DNA of 64,000 nucleotides, from NCBI GenBank assembly GCA_036346255.1, contig CM070625.1, forward strand, positions 38,196,520 to 38,260,519, written 5' to 3'. This DNA is from Ampelocalamus luodianensis (lineage: Eukaryota > Streptophyta > Magnoliopsida > Poales > Poaceae). A program made the position numbers and the translations under genes. Positions 35,101 through 48,487 of this stretch are shown here, piece after piece (positions within the stretch are counted from its first letter, which is position 1; every line of letters begins with the position of its first letter). The notes under the pieces were generated by a model, which searched no databases, had not been told where the DNA came from, and saw only the letters and a list, made by a program, of their open reading frames with translations.

Positions 35101-35664
35101 ATAGATTTTACACAAAAAACTAGTTTAGGTCAAAAACAAGATCCTAGAATCTAGAATTTTGGGTAGAAACTTATTTTCACTTAAAATATGTTTTTCTTGA
35201 ACCAAATCCTTTGGTAAACCTTTGAAATGCATTTGTATACATTTTGCAACTAATTTTTCAAAGGATATATTAATAATTTCAAATTTTTAACTTTTGGCTA
35301 AATGGCTCAATTTGAAAAATATTACTAGCACTTAATTAATTTGGGCACATTTAGGGATGTGATATACATGTGAATGACTTAGCACTCCCCCTTAATGTGC
35401 CACAAACAACTTGCTCAAGATTTTAATAATTAAGGTTAAGCACGAGAGCAAGAACAACCCTTTTTATAAGATTTTCATGAAATGCAACCTACACAAGGTA
35501 AAGGGTCTAGATACTTCAATGTAAATACTTGTTACCGAGATAGCATTGGCTCATGATATGATTTGATTATCCTCATACTTGGCTCCAATTTTGACATATG
35601 ACGGAATACACCTCTTCATGAATAAGCCAAGTCTTCAATGCCTCTCCAAGTACCTATTAAGCTT

Positions 35665-37483
35665 TTAAGCGCATTTGGTACCCAATACTTGGTTGGGTCC
35701 ATGAATGTTAGTCACAATACTTTTGGGTACCCAAATAGCCCTAGCATTAGTTTTATGTAAACTAACATTCCTAGCAAACACATTGCCATTCTTATCCTTC
35801 CTAAGCACATAATGATCATTATAAATAATTGGCTTAGGAGAGATACCTTTGGGACATTCCTTACTAAAATGTCCTTTCTCTCGCAATTGTAGCAAGTAGG
35901 TTTTTCTTCCCTTGATGTCTTCTTTTCTTGCTCATTGTCGGCTTGCCTCTTACTTGAATGTCTTAGCTTGACATCCTTTTGATTTGGACACACCGAGGCA
36001 ATGTGTCCAAACTTCTTGCATCCAAAGCACTTGATAATTTTGAATTGATCTCCATTTTGCTTTGGGTGACTCTTCACCTTCTTCTTGGCGGTGAGACAAA
36101 ATCCTCTCTTGTCTATTTTCTTGATAGGGCACTTGGAGGCAAAGTGACCCTTCTCATTGCAATCAAAGCATTTGATATCCTTGATCTGTTAGGGCACACT
36201 AAGCAATGTGTCCCTTTCATAACATCCAAAGCATTTGATATTTGAGTATTTCTTTCCTTTTTGCTTTGGGATGAACTTCACCTTTTTCATTTCGATGAAG
36301 CCAAGTCCTCTCTTGTAATCTTCCTTATTAGGATATTTTGAGGAGAGGTGACCCTTTTGATGACAATCAAAGCACTTGATGTTCTTGTTGTGTCTTTGAT
36401 TGTGTCTCACCTTGCTATTCTCCCTTTTCTTCATGGGAGTGAAGCCGATTCCACTCTTATCACTTGAGCTTCGTTGCTTGCTCAAGATATCATCAAGAGT
36501 GGTCTTCCCTTTGTGGCTTCTATCCAAGTCATTTTTCAAATTTGTGAGTTGGGCCTTGAGTCTTTTGTTTTCCTCTACAAGATTAGTTTCAACAAGCATA
36601 GAGGAAATAGAAGCATTTTCACAAATGCTACAAGGCATATCAGTTAAATCATCACAAGATGTGGATATGCTAACTTTAGATGAATTGCAAGAAATAGGAG
36701 CTATGCATGGCAAATCATCTATTAGATTACATGTTACAATCGATATCCACCTTGGAGCTAGTATATTCATTTAGGAGGAGCTTTTCATGTTCATCTTTTA
36801 GAACATCATAATTATTTTGGAGTAAGACATGTTCTTTGTTCAAAACTTTGATTTTAGATTTATCCATTCCTAAATATTCATTTAGATCTTCTAGCATATC
36901 TATCAACTCATCATAAGAAGGATTATTTTCATCATCATTATTTACCTTCTTATTACCTTTAGCCATGAGGCAATGAGTTGATGTGGAGGGTTTGTGATCT
37001 AATCATTGTCGGAGCTTGATGTTGAACATTCTTCTCCGACATCCATTCTTGCATATAATCCTCATTTGTTGAAGTAAATGTTCTTGAGGATTCTTCGTTG
37101 TCGGAGTTTGAGATTGAGCATTCTTTTCCCGACGTCCATTCTTTTATGCGATCATTACTTGTGGAAGTGGACCTTTCATAATATTCTTGAAGATGGGTCC
37201 ACATCTCATGAACGTTCTTGTGATCGCATATGGCATCAAACACATCTACACTCAAAGCACTAAATAAAGCGTTAATTACTTGAGCGTCGAGACGTAAGCA
37301 TTTCTCTTCCTCAATTGTTGGATCAAGCCTATCCAATGGAGGAGAAAAGCCAACATCTACAATCCGCCATATATTTAGGCCCATGGCCTTAAAATAACAT
37401 GACATGCGGATTTTCCAATGTGCATAATTTGTGCCATCAAATTTAGGTGCTTCACCTAGGTGCATAAAATCTCTAGTCGCCAT
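35665..37483 (-). pseudogene. Sirevirus-like Gag, copy 1, frameshifted
   Basis: This is the same protein as the intact copy at 61754-63580, starting MATRDFMHLG at 37483. It is split into at least five frames. A one-base loss near 37040 interrupts the repeated MSGEEC segment, and bases inserted near 36735 change frame again. A stop at 36189 truncates the second zinc knuckle (GATCTGTTAGGG here, GATCCTGTTAGGG in the intact copy). The final knuckle is disrupted near 35880-35910. The stop at 36189 is shared with copy 2, so it predates their duplication or is a systematic error. Confidence 0.88.
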
Positions 37484-37526
37484 CCTTTACTCTCTAGACG
37501 GTTAAGTCTAATAAATGAGAGACCAA

Positions 37527-37538
37527 GCTCTGATACCA
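37527..37538 (-). promoter_or_regulatory. Primer-binding site of copia unit 1 (tRNA-iMet)
   Basis: Plus-strand GCTCTGATACCA is the complement of TGGTATCAGAGC. Two bases (CT) separate it from the LTR, which begins TGTAAGATCG on the plus strand at 37541. Confidence 0.88.
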
Positions 37539-37540
37539 CT

Positions 37541-38301
37541 TGTAAGATCGAGTAGGCCGACTAGAGGGGGTAAATTGGCGTTTTAAAACTTTTATGCGCT
37601 AAAACCGATTTCTAATGCAGAAGTTAATACAAATACGGTTTAGCACAATTAAGACCTAAAACCACTAGTCTCAACTAAGTGCACCAACAATACAAGTCTA
37701 ATGATAATAAACTATTGAGCATGAACTTGTGAGCAATTCAATTTAGGCAATGTAAATGGCACATAGCTAGGCAATCATTCATACACAATAGATGAGCAAC
37801 TTAATTATATGAATGTAAATTGCAATAAGGTAAAGCTCAAGAATACAAACCACAATTGACACGGCGATATTTTTTCCGTGGTGATCGAAGACTTGCTGGT
37901 CTCCCCTAATCCACGTTGAGGTAAGTTCAACCTTTTGGATCGGCTCCAAAACGCGAGGCAACACCTCCGAGGTAAGTCCAAAGCACTTGGACCGGTTCCA
38001 ACCGAACCAACACCTCTAAGTGAGTTCAACCGCTTGAACCGACTCCAACTTGAACTTATCACCCAAATCCACTAGGGTTGCTCTTACTCCACTCCGGAGA
38101 TGGCGAGCACCAAGCCACTCACAAATCGCCCGGGTCTTCTCATAAGCTTCACTTGAGAAGATCACCGACGCACAACGCCTCCACGCCGTCTAGGTGTCGG
38201 CAAACACCAAGAGTAACAAGACTCAACTTTCACTTGAACCAATCAAGTATCAAAGCTCTCGTGGATACTAAATCCACCACCTAATGCAACACATGGAATA
38301 G
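37541..38301 (-). mobile_element. Copia LTR copy 2, left piece
   Basis: This holds the R-U5 end of the middle LTR, from TGTAAGATCG (next to the primer site) to the insertion site of element III. It continues at 56241. The last five bases, AATAG (38297-38301), are repeated at 56241-56245. The uninterrupted form is at 3820-3845. It serves both as 5' LTR of unit 1 and 3' LTR of unit 2. Confidence 0.85.
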
Positions 38302-38581
38302 TGTAACACCCCAGCTCCACATGAGCCTAGAATGCTACAAGAAATAAACTAACTAGAACATTCTATAAATTTTTCGACAGAACTTCCTTTGTACGAACAA
38401 CAAAATCGAGGTATCAACAGATGATCAAGGCATTTAGTATTATTTCTATAATCCAAGTCTTTCATGCATATAAAATAATCGTTCGATTGTAACCAATTAA
38501 CATCATTCTCTTAACCATGAATAATCCAACATCCAACATCATAAAACATCCATAGATAGTCTCCACACGCTTATTTATTCC
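38302..38581 (-). repeat. Element III LTR fragment (first 280 bp)
   Basis: This matches 46632-46922 and 53918-54200, from TGTAACACCCCAGCTCCACATG to TTATTTATTCC. It then joins sequence of the element I LTR (29385 onward) across the short shared string CTTATTT. It carries the true left end of the insertion. Confidence 0.85.
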
Positions 38582-40644
38582 TTTGAATTTCTGGTATTTT
38601 CTAAAATAGAAAACCTATTTAAAATCTCAGAATAGTGCTTGGGCCGAAATCCACCTACGCCCATTCTCTCTCGCCTCACCCACTTCCCGCGCGCACCGCC
38701 GCACCGCTCTCTCTCTCCCGCCGGACCCGACCTCACCGCTGCTGCCGCGGGGCCGTGTACGACGCGATCGCGCTCAGCCTCCGTCGCCGACGAGTGGACC
38801 CACCGCCACGCCATCGCCGCTCCGAGGCGACTCTGTTCCGATTTCCGCGCCGCCGCCGCCGCTTTGGGCGCCCGTGTTCTAGACCTTCCCGAGCCGCTTA
38901 TATAAGGAGGGCAAGCCCTCGGTCTCGCATCCCAACGCGCGCCGCCACCCCACCTCTAACCGTAGCCGCCGAATCCGCAGAGGAAGCTCGGCGCGGCTCC
39001 CAACTCAGCGAGGTCGTACTCGCCGTCAACGCCGCCCACACCTCACCGATCGCACTCGGCATCGCACGGCCCTCTACCTCCTGTGACCTTGGTTCACCGA
39101 GGACCGCCGAACCCGATCCCGACGAGCCCGTGACCTCCCCACCGCTTCTACCTCGCCGCCGGTCGCCACGCCCACCCTCGTGCACCAGTGAGCCTACCAA
39201 CGTGACCCTCGTGCCACCCTCTGCCTCTCGGTGCTAACCGCCCGACGAGGGGCCGCCGTCGCCGGATCCTCGGCACCGGCCGCGCCGCCCGTCGGCCGAC
39301 GTGTCCGCCGCGTGTCGCCACTCACCCGCCACCTCAACCTTACGCCTCGTGCCGACGTGGACGCCACTTGCGCATCCACGCGCGCGCCACGCCGCATAGC
39401 CCACCGGTTTCAAAGCGAAGGCTCGGTGGACCTTGTCCACCGTGAGCCATCTCGGACGGGTGGGACCCACCTGTCAGATCAACAATCACCCCGTCCGAAC
39501 GTCCTCAGATGACGTCAGCGTTGCGCAATAATCTGATTTTCCTTTAGGAAAATAATTCGGGAAATTCATGAAATACTGATTTTCAGCATTTTATGTATTT
39601 TCAATCTTCTAAAGCTCATAACTTTTGCATCCTAACTCCGATTGAGCCCATTCAAATTTCTAAATTTGTCTAAATTCAAGATCTATTTATATGAGATTTT
39701 TATTTAATTTTTGGAGTTTATTTTGCCTCTGTTATTTATTTGTTTTGTTTGTTTGTGTCTCGTTATAGAGTAGACGTCGATTCGTCGGGGAATTTCGTGG
39801 AAGAAGGAGCACCCCAAGATCAAGACCAGTACATAGACCTTTTCCAAGGCAAGTCATACCTTTGATCATCTTGAACCCAGTTTTCAAATTACTTTGTGTT
39901 AAATTATTGCATTCTACTTTAATTATTTATTTAAATGCTTTGGGCATAGTTATTATCCAAATTATTATCACACCTTGGCCTTGTATGTCATAATTCCTTG
40001 TCACCCTAGATTGGTTGAGTTGGTAATATTATAGCACCAACGTGGGTTGGTTAGATGCGAGTACAATTGCTTAGCCATGCCACGAGTCATCATCACATGT
40101 AAGTTGCAAATATTAATTATGACTAAGTGACTATGGAACTTTGTGCAAAAGCGTGTGCTATGTGTTATTACTTCGTGATGGCATGTGTTGCACTAAAACC
40201 AACTGGGTGGTAAAGGATTTGGACTGAGGCAAGTGGTGGAAGCTGTGTGATATGGTGGACTATGTGATGGGTATGATAATCTGTGTGGCCCAGTTAGAAC
40301 GTGGAAGTCTTGCCTTGGTCAATTAAGGACTTAACTTTGTGCGCCATTGAACTGAGCCTTACTGTACGACCACATGCCTGGTATGGGACGGGCCTAACTT
40401 AGTAAGTTATGGATTCTCGGCATTGATGTTCAGGTGGTAGGTTAGGCTTTGTGATAGGGTGGAGGTGTGACTACTTGGTGATTGCATCACGGGAGGATTC
40501 GTCGTCCCTGTCCAACGGTGTGTGTTATGCATGGGCTATGTGATATGTATAACGGTTTGTAAGCACACTGGGAATGTCAATGTTGGAGATGAAGTTTCCG
40601 AACTGTTTTGTTATGATTGGTGCTAGCTACACTGGTTGTATCGT

Positions 40645-40722
40645 GTGGGTAAAGTGTACAACCTCTGCAGAGTGTTAAACAAACTATTCGAATAGCCGCG
40701 TCCGCGGTCATGGACATGCTCG
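40645..40722 (+). promoter_or_regulatory. Conserved LTR leader island (best copy, element I type)
   Basis: GGGTAAAGTGTACAACC is followed by CTCTGCAGAG (40663-40672), CTATTCGAATAG (40684-40695), CCGCGTCCGCGG (40696-40707) and TCATGGACATGC. The CCGC arm can pair with GCGG around a GTCC loop. This is the intact version of the motif that reads differently in both LTRs of element I. Confidence 0.7.
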
Positions 40723-43700
40723 GTGCTTTCACACGAGGGGTAGTTTTCATAAAATGTGGGAATGGGATCTGTGTGATCTCAATCATATGGCTATGTGAAA
40801 TAAACTGTTTAGCTGTGTGTCTTTATGGAAATAACTGTTAAATTAATATTGTCTATTTGTTTTAAATTATGCTTTCAATCTATTATTCGTATTCAATTGC
40901 AAATGTTGCTTTTATGCAAAAGAACCACAGAAGCCTTTTCTTTGGAATAAGCCTGCATCTATACATTGCATTTTGTGGTATGATTTGCGAGTACGGTTGT
41001 GTATTCACGCTTGTTGTAAAACTTGCGTCCAAACCTACAGAAGAGGAGGAGTCTACGCCTGCTTTTGAGGAGGAGTTCGGTGAAGGCTGATCGTTCGTTA
41101 AGGTCTGGATCCCAGTTGGTTGCCTGTGGTGAATTGGTGGGATCTACGCTGGAGTTTTCTGTTCCGCTGCTGCTTTATTTCCTGTTAGCCCTGCGTGGCT
41201 TAATAAGTGTAAACTCGACCATAAGGTCAAAACCATTATTTGTTATTCAAACTAATCGTTTACTTTATCTATCGCTTGTGTGGATCGATATTTACCTGTG
41301 TTAACCCTGTGTGCACTAGCGTGATCCTGGACTAGTGCAGTATACACAGAGGGTTCCAGAATCGTAATTCTGGGTCCCAACACTATGCAAGTTAGATATA
41401 TTCAATGATATATGAGCATATATGAACTACACAAGTCTCATATGCTCACATAAGAGTATATATGAACTACACATGTTATATATACCAAATATGAGTGTAT
41501 ACAAACTACACAAGTTGTATATACTCACATGAATATATTAACTATGCAAGTTAGATATATTCTCATATACCCATATGAATATATTAACTACACAAGTTAA
41601 ATATATTCAAGGATATGTTTCAAAGTAAGGATCCCAAATATATGTGAAGAAAGAATATGAATCAATACTAATGAAACCACAAAATATAGAATGAACTCCC
41701 CCTAAATGTGTGCATACACAAATGTGTAAAGGAACATATGCACATATCCAAGTTAACCTTTTTGGTGGAGTTTAACCTATATTTTGGATCCGAGGAATGC
41801 AACAATATACAATAAAAGGAAGTAGAATGCATACCTTTTGTATTCTTATCTTTATATCCAAACGAGACTAAGTAATTGATAATCAATAGAATTGTTAGTC
41901 TCACAAATAGATTTGTCATTAATGAATACATACCGTTTGGATTTTTGCTTTTATATTCAAGCTAAGACTAAACATAATATAACAATAGGAGTGTTAGTCT
42001 CACACTTGCATGCCTTCATGATTTTCACCTTTATATCCAAATAAGACTACACAATATGTATATCAATAAAAGTGTTAGTCTCTAATTAGATTTATCATTA
42101 ATCACCAAAACTCCATTAACACATAATGGTGGGTCTAGATCTTTCAATCTCCCCTTTTGGTGTTTGATGACAAATCCATCATTAATAGCAACATTTGGAT
42201 ATAAGTCAACATATGATAAGAAAGAAAACATATTTGACTATATGTATGCACAAAACTTAGAGAAAGAATTCTCCCACTTAAGGCATCACAAGAGATCAAA
42301 TAAGAACATCCAAATGTAGCTCATACAAATTCTCCCCTTTGGCATTAAACACCATAAATCCAAAACAAATCTTAAGCCAAAAGAGAGTCTCTGAATAACC
42401 ATAGAGCTAGGCAATAGAATTCATATGATTTTGATCATCAAATATTCTCCCTTTTATGATCTATGCAAGATATAAGGTGAGAACATTCTCCTTTATTGGC
42501 AATTAAACACCAAAGGATCCAAAATAAAGCAAAAGCCAAAGAAGAGACTTTTCAAGGTAGTTTTCCCATATAATAGTTTACTCAATAAATTTTAAATAAA
42601 ACTCAAATAGGTTTTCAATAGATTTTATAAAACCTTTTGGAAAACTCCCCCTTACATAAAGGTTCCACTCCTTTGACACACAAAGGATTTCTTCGTCCAC
42701 TTAGTTTCTTTGCTTTTGACACACAAATGCATTCTCCCCAATTTTTTTTATGTGTATCCACTTGTAAGGTAATCCTTGAACAATTCTAGTAGATACCACT
42801 TGTGGAAAACATGCGACAGGTCTTGCAATCTCAAGGTGCTTGAACTTCTCTTTTTAAGATCTTCAATGAAAGCATAGAGAGAAGAGATAGAGATAAAAAC
42901 CACTTGAGATAAGATGATACCACTTGATACAATTCAGATATATCTCTTGAAGAGATAAGACTTGAAAAGATATCGGCATCGAGAAACCACTTGGATAAGA
43001 TACCTTTGAAAAACACTATCAAGAAATTTGAGGCATCGGAGAGACCACATGGATAAGAAGTGATTAGGTATCGGGGAGAGCTTGGTAAGCAAAGAATTGA
43101 TCGGCATGGAAAGAGTTAGATACCACTTGTGAATGAGAACAAGAGATACCACTTAAAAGATACAACGTGAAGGAGTACGATGATATCAATTGAGAATACC
43201 ACTTGTAAGGACAAGATGATATCACTTAAAATAGTACCACTTGTAAAAAAAGGATACCACTTGAATCAAACACATATGATTCTCATACCGAGGTCAAAGA
43301 TGATCAAAAAGAGCTACCACTTGAAAGAATACCATTTGAAAGATAAATAAATCACAATGAGATCAAGATGGTATTTGGAGTCAATAAAGTATGTTTGATA
43401 GCTTGCAAGGATCACAATGATCAATTTGACCAAAAAGAAGATAGCCAAAATAGATTTAGAGTTGAATTGAATCTTTCCAATGTCAAGATGATTATGAGAA
43501 GCTACTATTAGAAAGAATACCACTTGAAGAAAATTGCATTCGCAATCGAGGAGAAATAGTAGTGAGTAGCTTACAAGGATAGCAATATACATCTTGACTT
43601 GAGGAGCAAAGAGGGTGGTCAGAAGAATTGGAAATAGACAAGTTGGACAAAACACCAAAACTCTCTAGTCCGGCGACCATCGACGAAGACAGAGGCGGCC

Positions 43701-44830
43701 GATCAAGACACACAGTCCGACCGACGGCAAATATGCGGTCGACCGGGACAATGATCGACCGGGAGATAACGGCATGTCGACTCACTAAATCAGAATCGAT
43801 TTGATTAGCTCAAAATTGGAGAAAAGATTGAATTGTTGTACATTGCTCCAAATTTTCACACAAACATCCAAATAAAGATATTTGGAGCATTTCCACATAT
43901 CTAGACTTTAAAAATCCAACTTTTAAATAGTTTTTATGAATTAAGCTTTAGATTTTGGAAATGAAATCGTATTTTCAAAACTTTTCACAAAAAGATCCAA
44001 ATTGAGCAATTGATGAAATCTATACCATCCAATTGCATGTATGAGTCATAAATACCATCATGGACCTATTCATGTGAATAATTTAGGTTCAAATGGCTAA
44101 ACTCACTTAAGTGCTAGAAAGTGACTTTTATGGTTAAGCTAGTATTTTGAATGAGTTTCGAAATCGAATAACTTTTGATGAGTTGGTCTTTTAGAGATCA
44201 TTTGAATACCAAAATGTTTAGAATAGCCAACTCTAGGATTTTCCTTTGAGTCGAAGATCAAATTCCTTTTAGAATAGATTTTACACAAAAAACTAGTTTA
44301 GGTCAAAAACAAGATCCTAGAATCTAGAATTTTGGGTAGAAACTTATTTTCACTTAAAATATGTTTTTCTTGAACCAAATCCTTTGGTAAACCTTTGAAA
44401 TGCATTTGTATACATTTTGCAACTAATTTTTCAAAGGATATATTAATAATTTCAAATTTTTAACTTTTGGCTAAATGGCTCAATTTGAAAAATATTACTA
44501 GCACTTAATTAATTTGGGCACATTTAGGGATGTGATATACATGTGAATGACTTAGCACTCCTTAATGTGCCACAAACAACTTGCTCAAGATTTTAATAAT
44601 TAAGGTTAAGCACGAGCAAGAACAACCCTTTTATAAGATTTTCATGAAATGCAACCTACACAAGGTAAAGGGTCTAGATACTTCAATGTAAATACTTGTT
44701 ACCGAGATAGCATTGGCTCATGATATGATTTGATTATCCTCATACTTGGCTCCAATTTTGACATATGACTAATACACCTCTTCATGAATAAGCCAAGTCT
44801 TCAATGCCTCTCCAAGTACCTATTAAGCTT

Positions 44831-46621
44831 TTAAGCGCATTTGGTACCCAATACTTGGTTGGGTCCATGAATGTTAGTCACAATACTTTTGGGTACCCAA
44901 ATAGCCCTAGCATTAGTTTTATGTAAACTAACATTCCTAGCAAACACATTGCCATTCTTATCCTTCCTAAGCACATAATGATCATTATAAATAATTGGCT
45001 TAGGAGAGATACCTTTGGGACATTCCTTACTAAAATGTCCTTTCTCTCGGCAATTGTAGCAAGTAGGGTTTTTTCTTCCCCTTGATGTCTTCTTTTCTTG
45101 CTCATTGTCGGCTTGCCTCTTACTTGAATGTCTTAGCTTGACATCCTTTTGATTTGGACACACCGAGGCAATGTGTCCAAACTTCTTGCATCCAAAGCAC
45201 TTGATAATTTTGAATTGATCTCCATTTTGCTTTGGGTGACTCTTCACCTTCTTCTTGGCGGTGAGACCAAATCCTCTCTTGTCTATTTTCTTGATAGGGC
45301 ACTTGGAGGCAAAGTGACCCTTCTCATTGCAATCAAAGCATTTGATATCCTTGATCTGTTAGGGCACACTAAGCAATGTGTCCCTTTCATAACATCCAAA
45401 GCATTTGATATTTGAGTATTTCTTTCCTTTTTGCTTTGGGATGAACTTCACCTTTTTCATTTCGATGAAGCCAAGTCCTCTCTTGTAATCTTCCTTATTA
45501 GGATATTTTGAGGAGAGGTGACCCTTTTGATGACAATCAAAGCACTTGATGTTCTTGTTGTGTCTTTGATTGTGTCTCACCTGCTATTCTCCCTTTTCTT
45601 CATGGGAGTGAAGCCGATTCCACTCTTATCACTTGAGCTTCGTTGCTTGCTCAAGATATCATCAAGAGTGGTCTTCCCTTTGTGGCTTCTATCCAAGTCA
45701 TTTTTCAAATTTGTGAGTTGGGCCTTGAGTCTTTTGTTTTCCTCTACAAGATTAGTTTCAACAAGCATAGAGGAAATAGAAGCATTTTCACAAATGCTAC
45801 AAGGCATATCAGTTAAATCATCACAAGATGTGGATATGCTAACTTTAGATGAATTGCAAGAAATAGGAGCTATGCATGGCAAATCATCTATTAGATTACA
45901 TGTTACACCGATATCCACCTTGGAGCTAGTATATTCATTTAGGAGGAGCTTTTCATGTTCATCTTTTAGAACATCATAATTATTTTGGAGTAAGACATGT
46001 TCTTTGTTCAAAACTTTGATTTTAGATTTATCCATTCCTAAATATTCATTTAGATCTTCTAGCATATCTATCAACTCATCATAAGAAGGATTATTTTCAT
46101 CATCATTATTTACCTTCTTATTACCTTTAGCCATGAGGCAATGAGTTGATGTGGAGGGGTTTGTGATCTAATCATTGTCGGAGCTTGATGTTGAACATTC
46201 TTCTCCCGACATCCATTCTTGCATATAATCCTCATTTGTTGAAGTAAATGTTCTTGAGGATTCTTCGTTGTCGGAGTTTGAGATTGAGCATTCTTTTCCC
46301 GACGTCCATTCTTTTATGCGATCATTACTTGTGGAAGTGGACCTTTCATAATATTCTTGAAGATGGGTCCACATCTCATGAACGTTCTTGTGATCGCATA
46401 TGGCATCAAACACATCTACACTCAAAGCACTAAATAAAGCGCATTACTTGAGCGCCGAGACGTAAGCATTTCTCTTCCTCAATTGTTGGATCAAGCCTAT
46501 CCAATGGAGGAGAAAAGCCAACATCTACAATCCGCCATATATTTAGGCCCATGGCCTTAAAATAACATGACATGGATTTTCCAATGTGCATAATTTGTGC
46601 CATCAAATTTAGGTGCTTCAC
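44831..46621 (-). pseudogene. Sirevirus-like Gag, copy 2, truncated and frameshifted
   Basis: This is the same protein as 61754-63580 but lacks its first codons, because the block joins the element III LTR at the Gag start. The frame from 46134 (MAKGNKKVNNDD) to 45577 is clean, then shifts at KRENS, then continues 45580-45359 with the first knuckle. It stops at the same site as copy 1 (near 45358), and resumes at 45247-44831 with two intact knuckles and the IWVPKSIVTN end. Confidence 0.87.
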
Positions 46622-47187
46622 CTAGGTGGTGGCGAACACCACTCACTCCACATGAGCCTAGAATGCTACAAGAAATAAACTAACTAGAACATTCTATAAA
46701 TTTTTCGAGCCTAGAACTTCCTTTGTACTTCCTTTGAACAACAAAATCGAGGTATCAACAGATGATCAAGGCATTTATTATTATTTCTATAATCCAAGTC
46801 TTTCATGCATATAAAATAATCGTTCGATTGTAACCAATTAACATCATTCTCTTAACCATGAATAATCCAACATCCAACATCATAAAACATCCATAGATAG
46901 TCTCCACACAGTTATTTATTCCTAAGTGAAACTAAATAGCAATTGCATAAATGTTGTGGGGTAGTGCGTGCTTTCCAATGTCTACTCCCTCCCATGCATG
47001 ACGTTCTTGCCCGAAGTACCTATAACAAGACAAAGCAAGGGTGAGCCATACGACTCAGCAAGTATCAACAAGGTTGCAACATTCATAAAGACATAACATC
47101 TAAAAACAACTTTATTCAACACCGTTAAGACATTACAAATATTCAAATGATGATAATGCTATGCACTCTTTGATCTTTATCTCGTTT

Positions 47188-47414
47188 CGCATTTTACCGT
47201 AATGCGGGTATTCATCCGTCAATGAATACCCATGCAAGTGCCCTCCGCACGGGGACAAAGAGCCTATACATCACATGTATAGGGACTTTGCCCGTCATCA
47301 CAATGACGGGACCTCAGATCCATTGCCCACATTCCATGAATGCGGGGACCTCAAGCCTGTCATTACATATGACAGGGACCTCAACATTGTACTCTTGGTC
47401 ACCACGTGACCAAG
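47188..47414. repeat. Run of eight consecutive hairpins, element III 3' LTR
   Basis: In about 227 bp there are eight inverted repeats with different stems, mostly followed by GGGACCT or similar. The best here is GGGTATTCAT, six bases, ATGAATACCC (47206-47231), a perfect 10-bp stem. The other stems match those listed for 54462-54694. The third hairpin reads GTGCCCTCCGCAC and is damaged compared with the other LTR. Confidence 0.85.
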
Positions 47415-48487
47415 TCTCAAAATGCTCCAACATGCATAAGATCTACAACATCATATTTCCAATATCATAACTCAATATGTAGTCAGGGTATGTAAACAAT
47501 AGCATCATGAAGGAACCTTAAACATAACTCGCAAGCATCAACACAACTAGAATCATCTCCACAACACATTCACATGGCAATGATGAACAATACACCACTC
47601 AATCATGACATGCAACCAATACTACACATAAACCCGAATACTTGCCTCAACCGCGCGAACGGCGGACGCGAAGTGGGTGCTGCCCTTGGGATCTCGCTGC
47701 CACTGGACAAGAAGATAACCCCAAACTAAGAATAGCATACTGGACCAAAATCATACATCACATTACAATCGAAATCGCTAATCTTCTTATCACGTCTAGC
47801 TTTTCTAATTTCTAGCGATCGGTCACTGCGGACAGCAGACTTCAAAAATTCATAACTTTCTGCTCAGGAGTCCAAATAGGATGATCTTGGACAATCTGAA
47901 AAGTTAATTAAAATGTCTAAATAAACTTAGTTGGGGAGACCCTCTGATTCGGCCATCTACCAGACCTACCAATCTATTTAATCAGAGCAAACATTTCACG
48001 TCGGGTTTCTGGACAGCGACAAAGAAACTATCATAACTTTCTCTACGTTCGTCCGAATTCAGTGATCTTTAGCTTTCCTGAAAGCTAAGAGGATTAGCCT
48101 CGTTTTTCGTTATGGTGAGACCCTCTGGAAACCCCTCTAAATATGCGCTTCTATCAGGTTAACCAACACTAGCAAATCTGCTTCTCTCCAGAAACACAGA
48201 AATACTAATAAATTCATAACTTTGGCTACCGAAGTCCGAATGACTTGATTCTTGTCGGCAATGAAAGGTAACTACGATAGCTACAACTTTCTAGGAGACA
48301 CCCAGACCCAAATCTGCCTCTAACCTAATCAAAACCGACAAACATCACTGCTGCAGAATATCGACGAACTGACATCCGAAAATTAGACAACTAGAAATTG
48401 ACCTAAAGCAAAGAACCACGGGTTACCCTTGCCAAAACGAAGAGAGTACACAGCGGGGATGATGACCACCACGCTTCCGCTGCGGAT

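Larger units (their letters stand above)
32195..37540 (-). mobile_element. Copia unit 1, main internal region
   Basis: This continues 5612-5861. On the minus strand it runs from Gag (37483-35665) through about 3.4 kb without credible genes. The non-coding part holds several purine tracts complementary to plus-strand CTCCCCC (near 32965, 33143, 33470 and 33556), an array of ACCACTTG motifs (33590-34360), a CGGTCAGACCG cluster (34500-34612), and three degenerate repeats ending TGTTAGTCTC (32640-32900). No protease, integrase or RT is present. The equivalents are 41383-46628 and 58028-63637. Confidence 0.85.
38582..46631. repeat. 8 kb duplicate of 29385-37460
   Basis: The block contains the element I 3' LTR lacking its first 251 bp (38582-41382, plus strand), the CTATG duplication (41383-41387) and the copia internal region up to the Gag start (41383-46628, minus strand). 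It ends at CCTAGGTG and passes through a few bases directly into the element III LTR. It has a TATA box at 38899-38905 and the best preserved leader island of this LTR (40650-40720). Compared with 29385-37460, the differences are mostly homopolymer lengths and CAG/CTG/CCG sites, so the duplication is recent or artificial. Confidence 0.85.

Noticed and set aside
36400..36774. Plus-strand ORFs of 124-153 residues opposite the copia Gag (also 45518-45979, 62496-62906)
   Set aside because: They are the antisense shadow of the Gag coding region, which has clear domains on the other strand.
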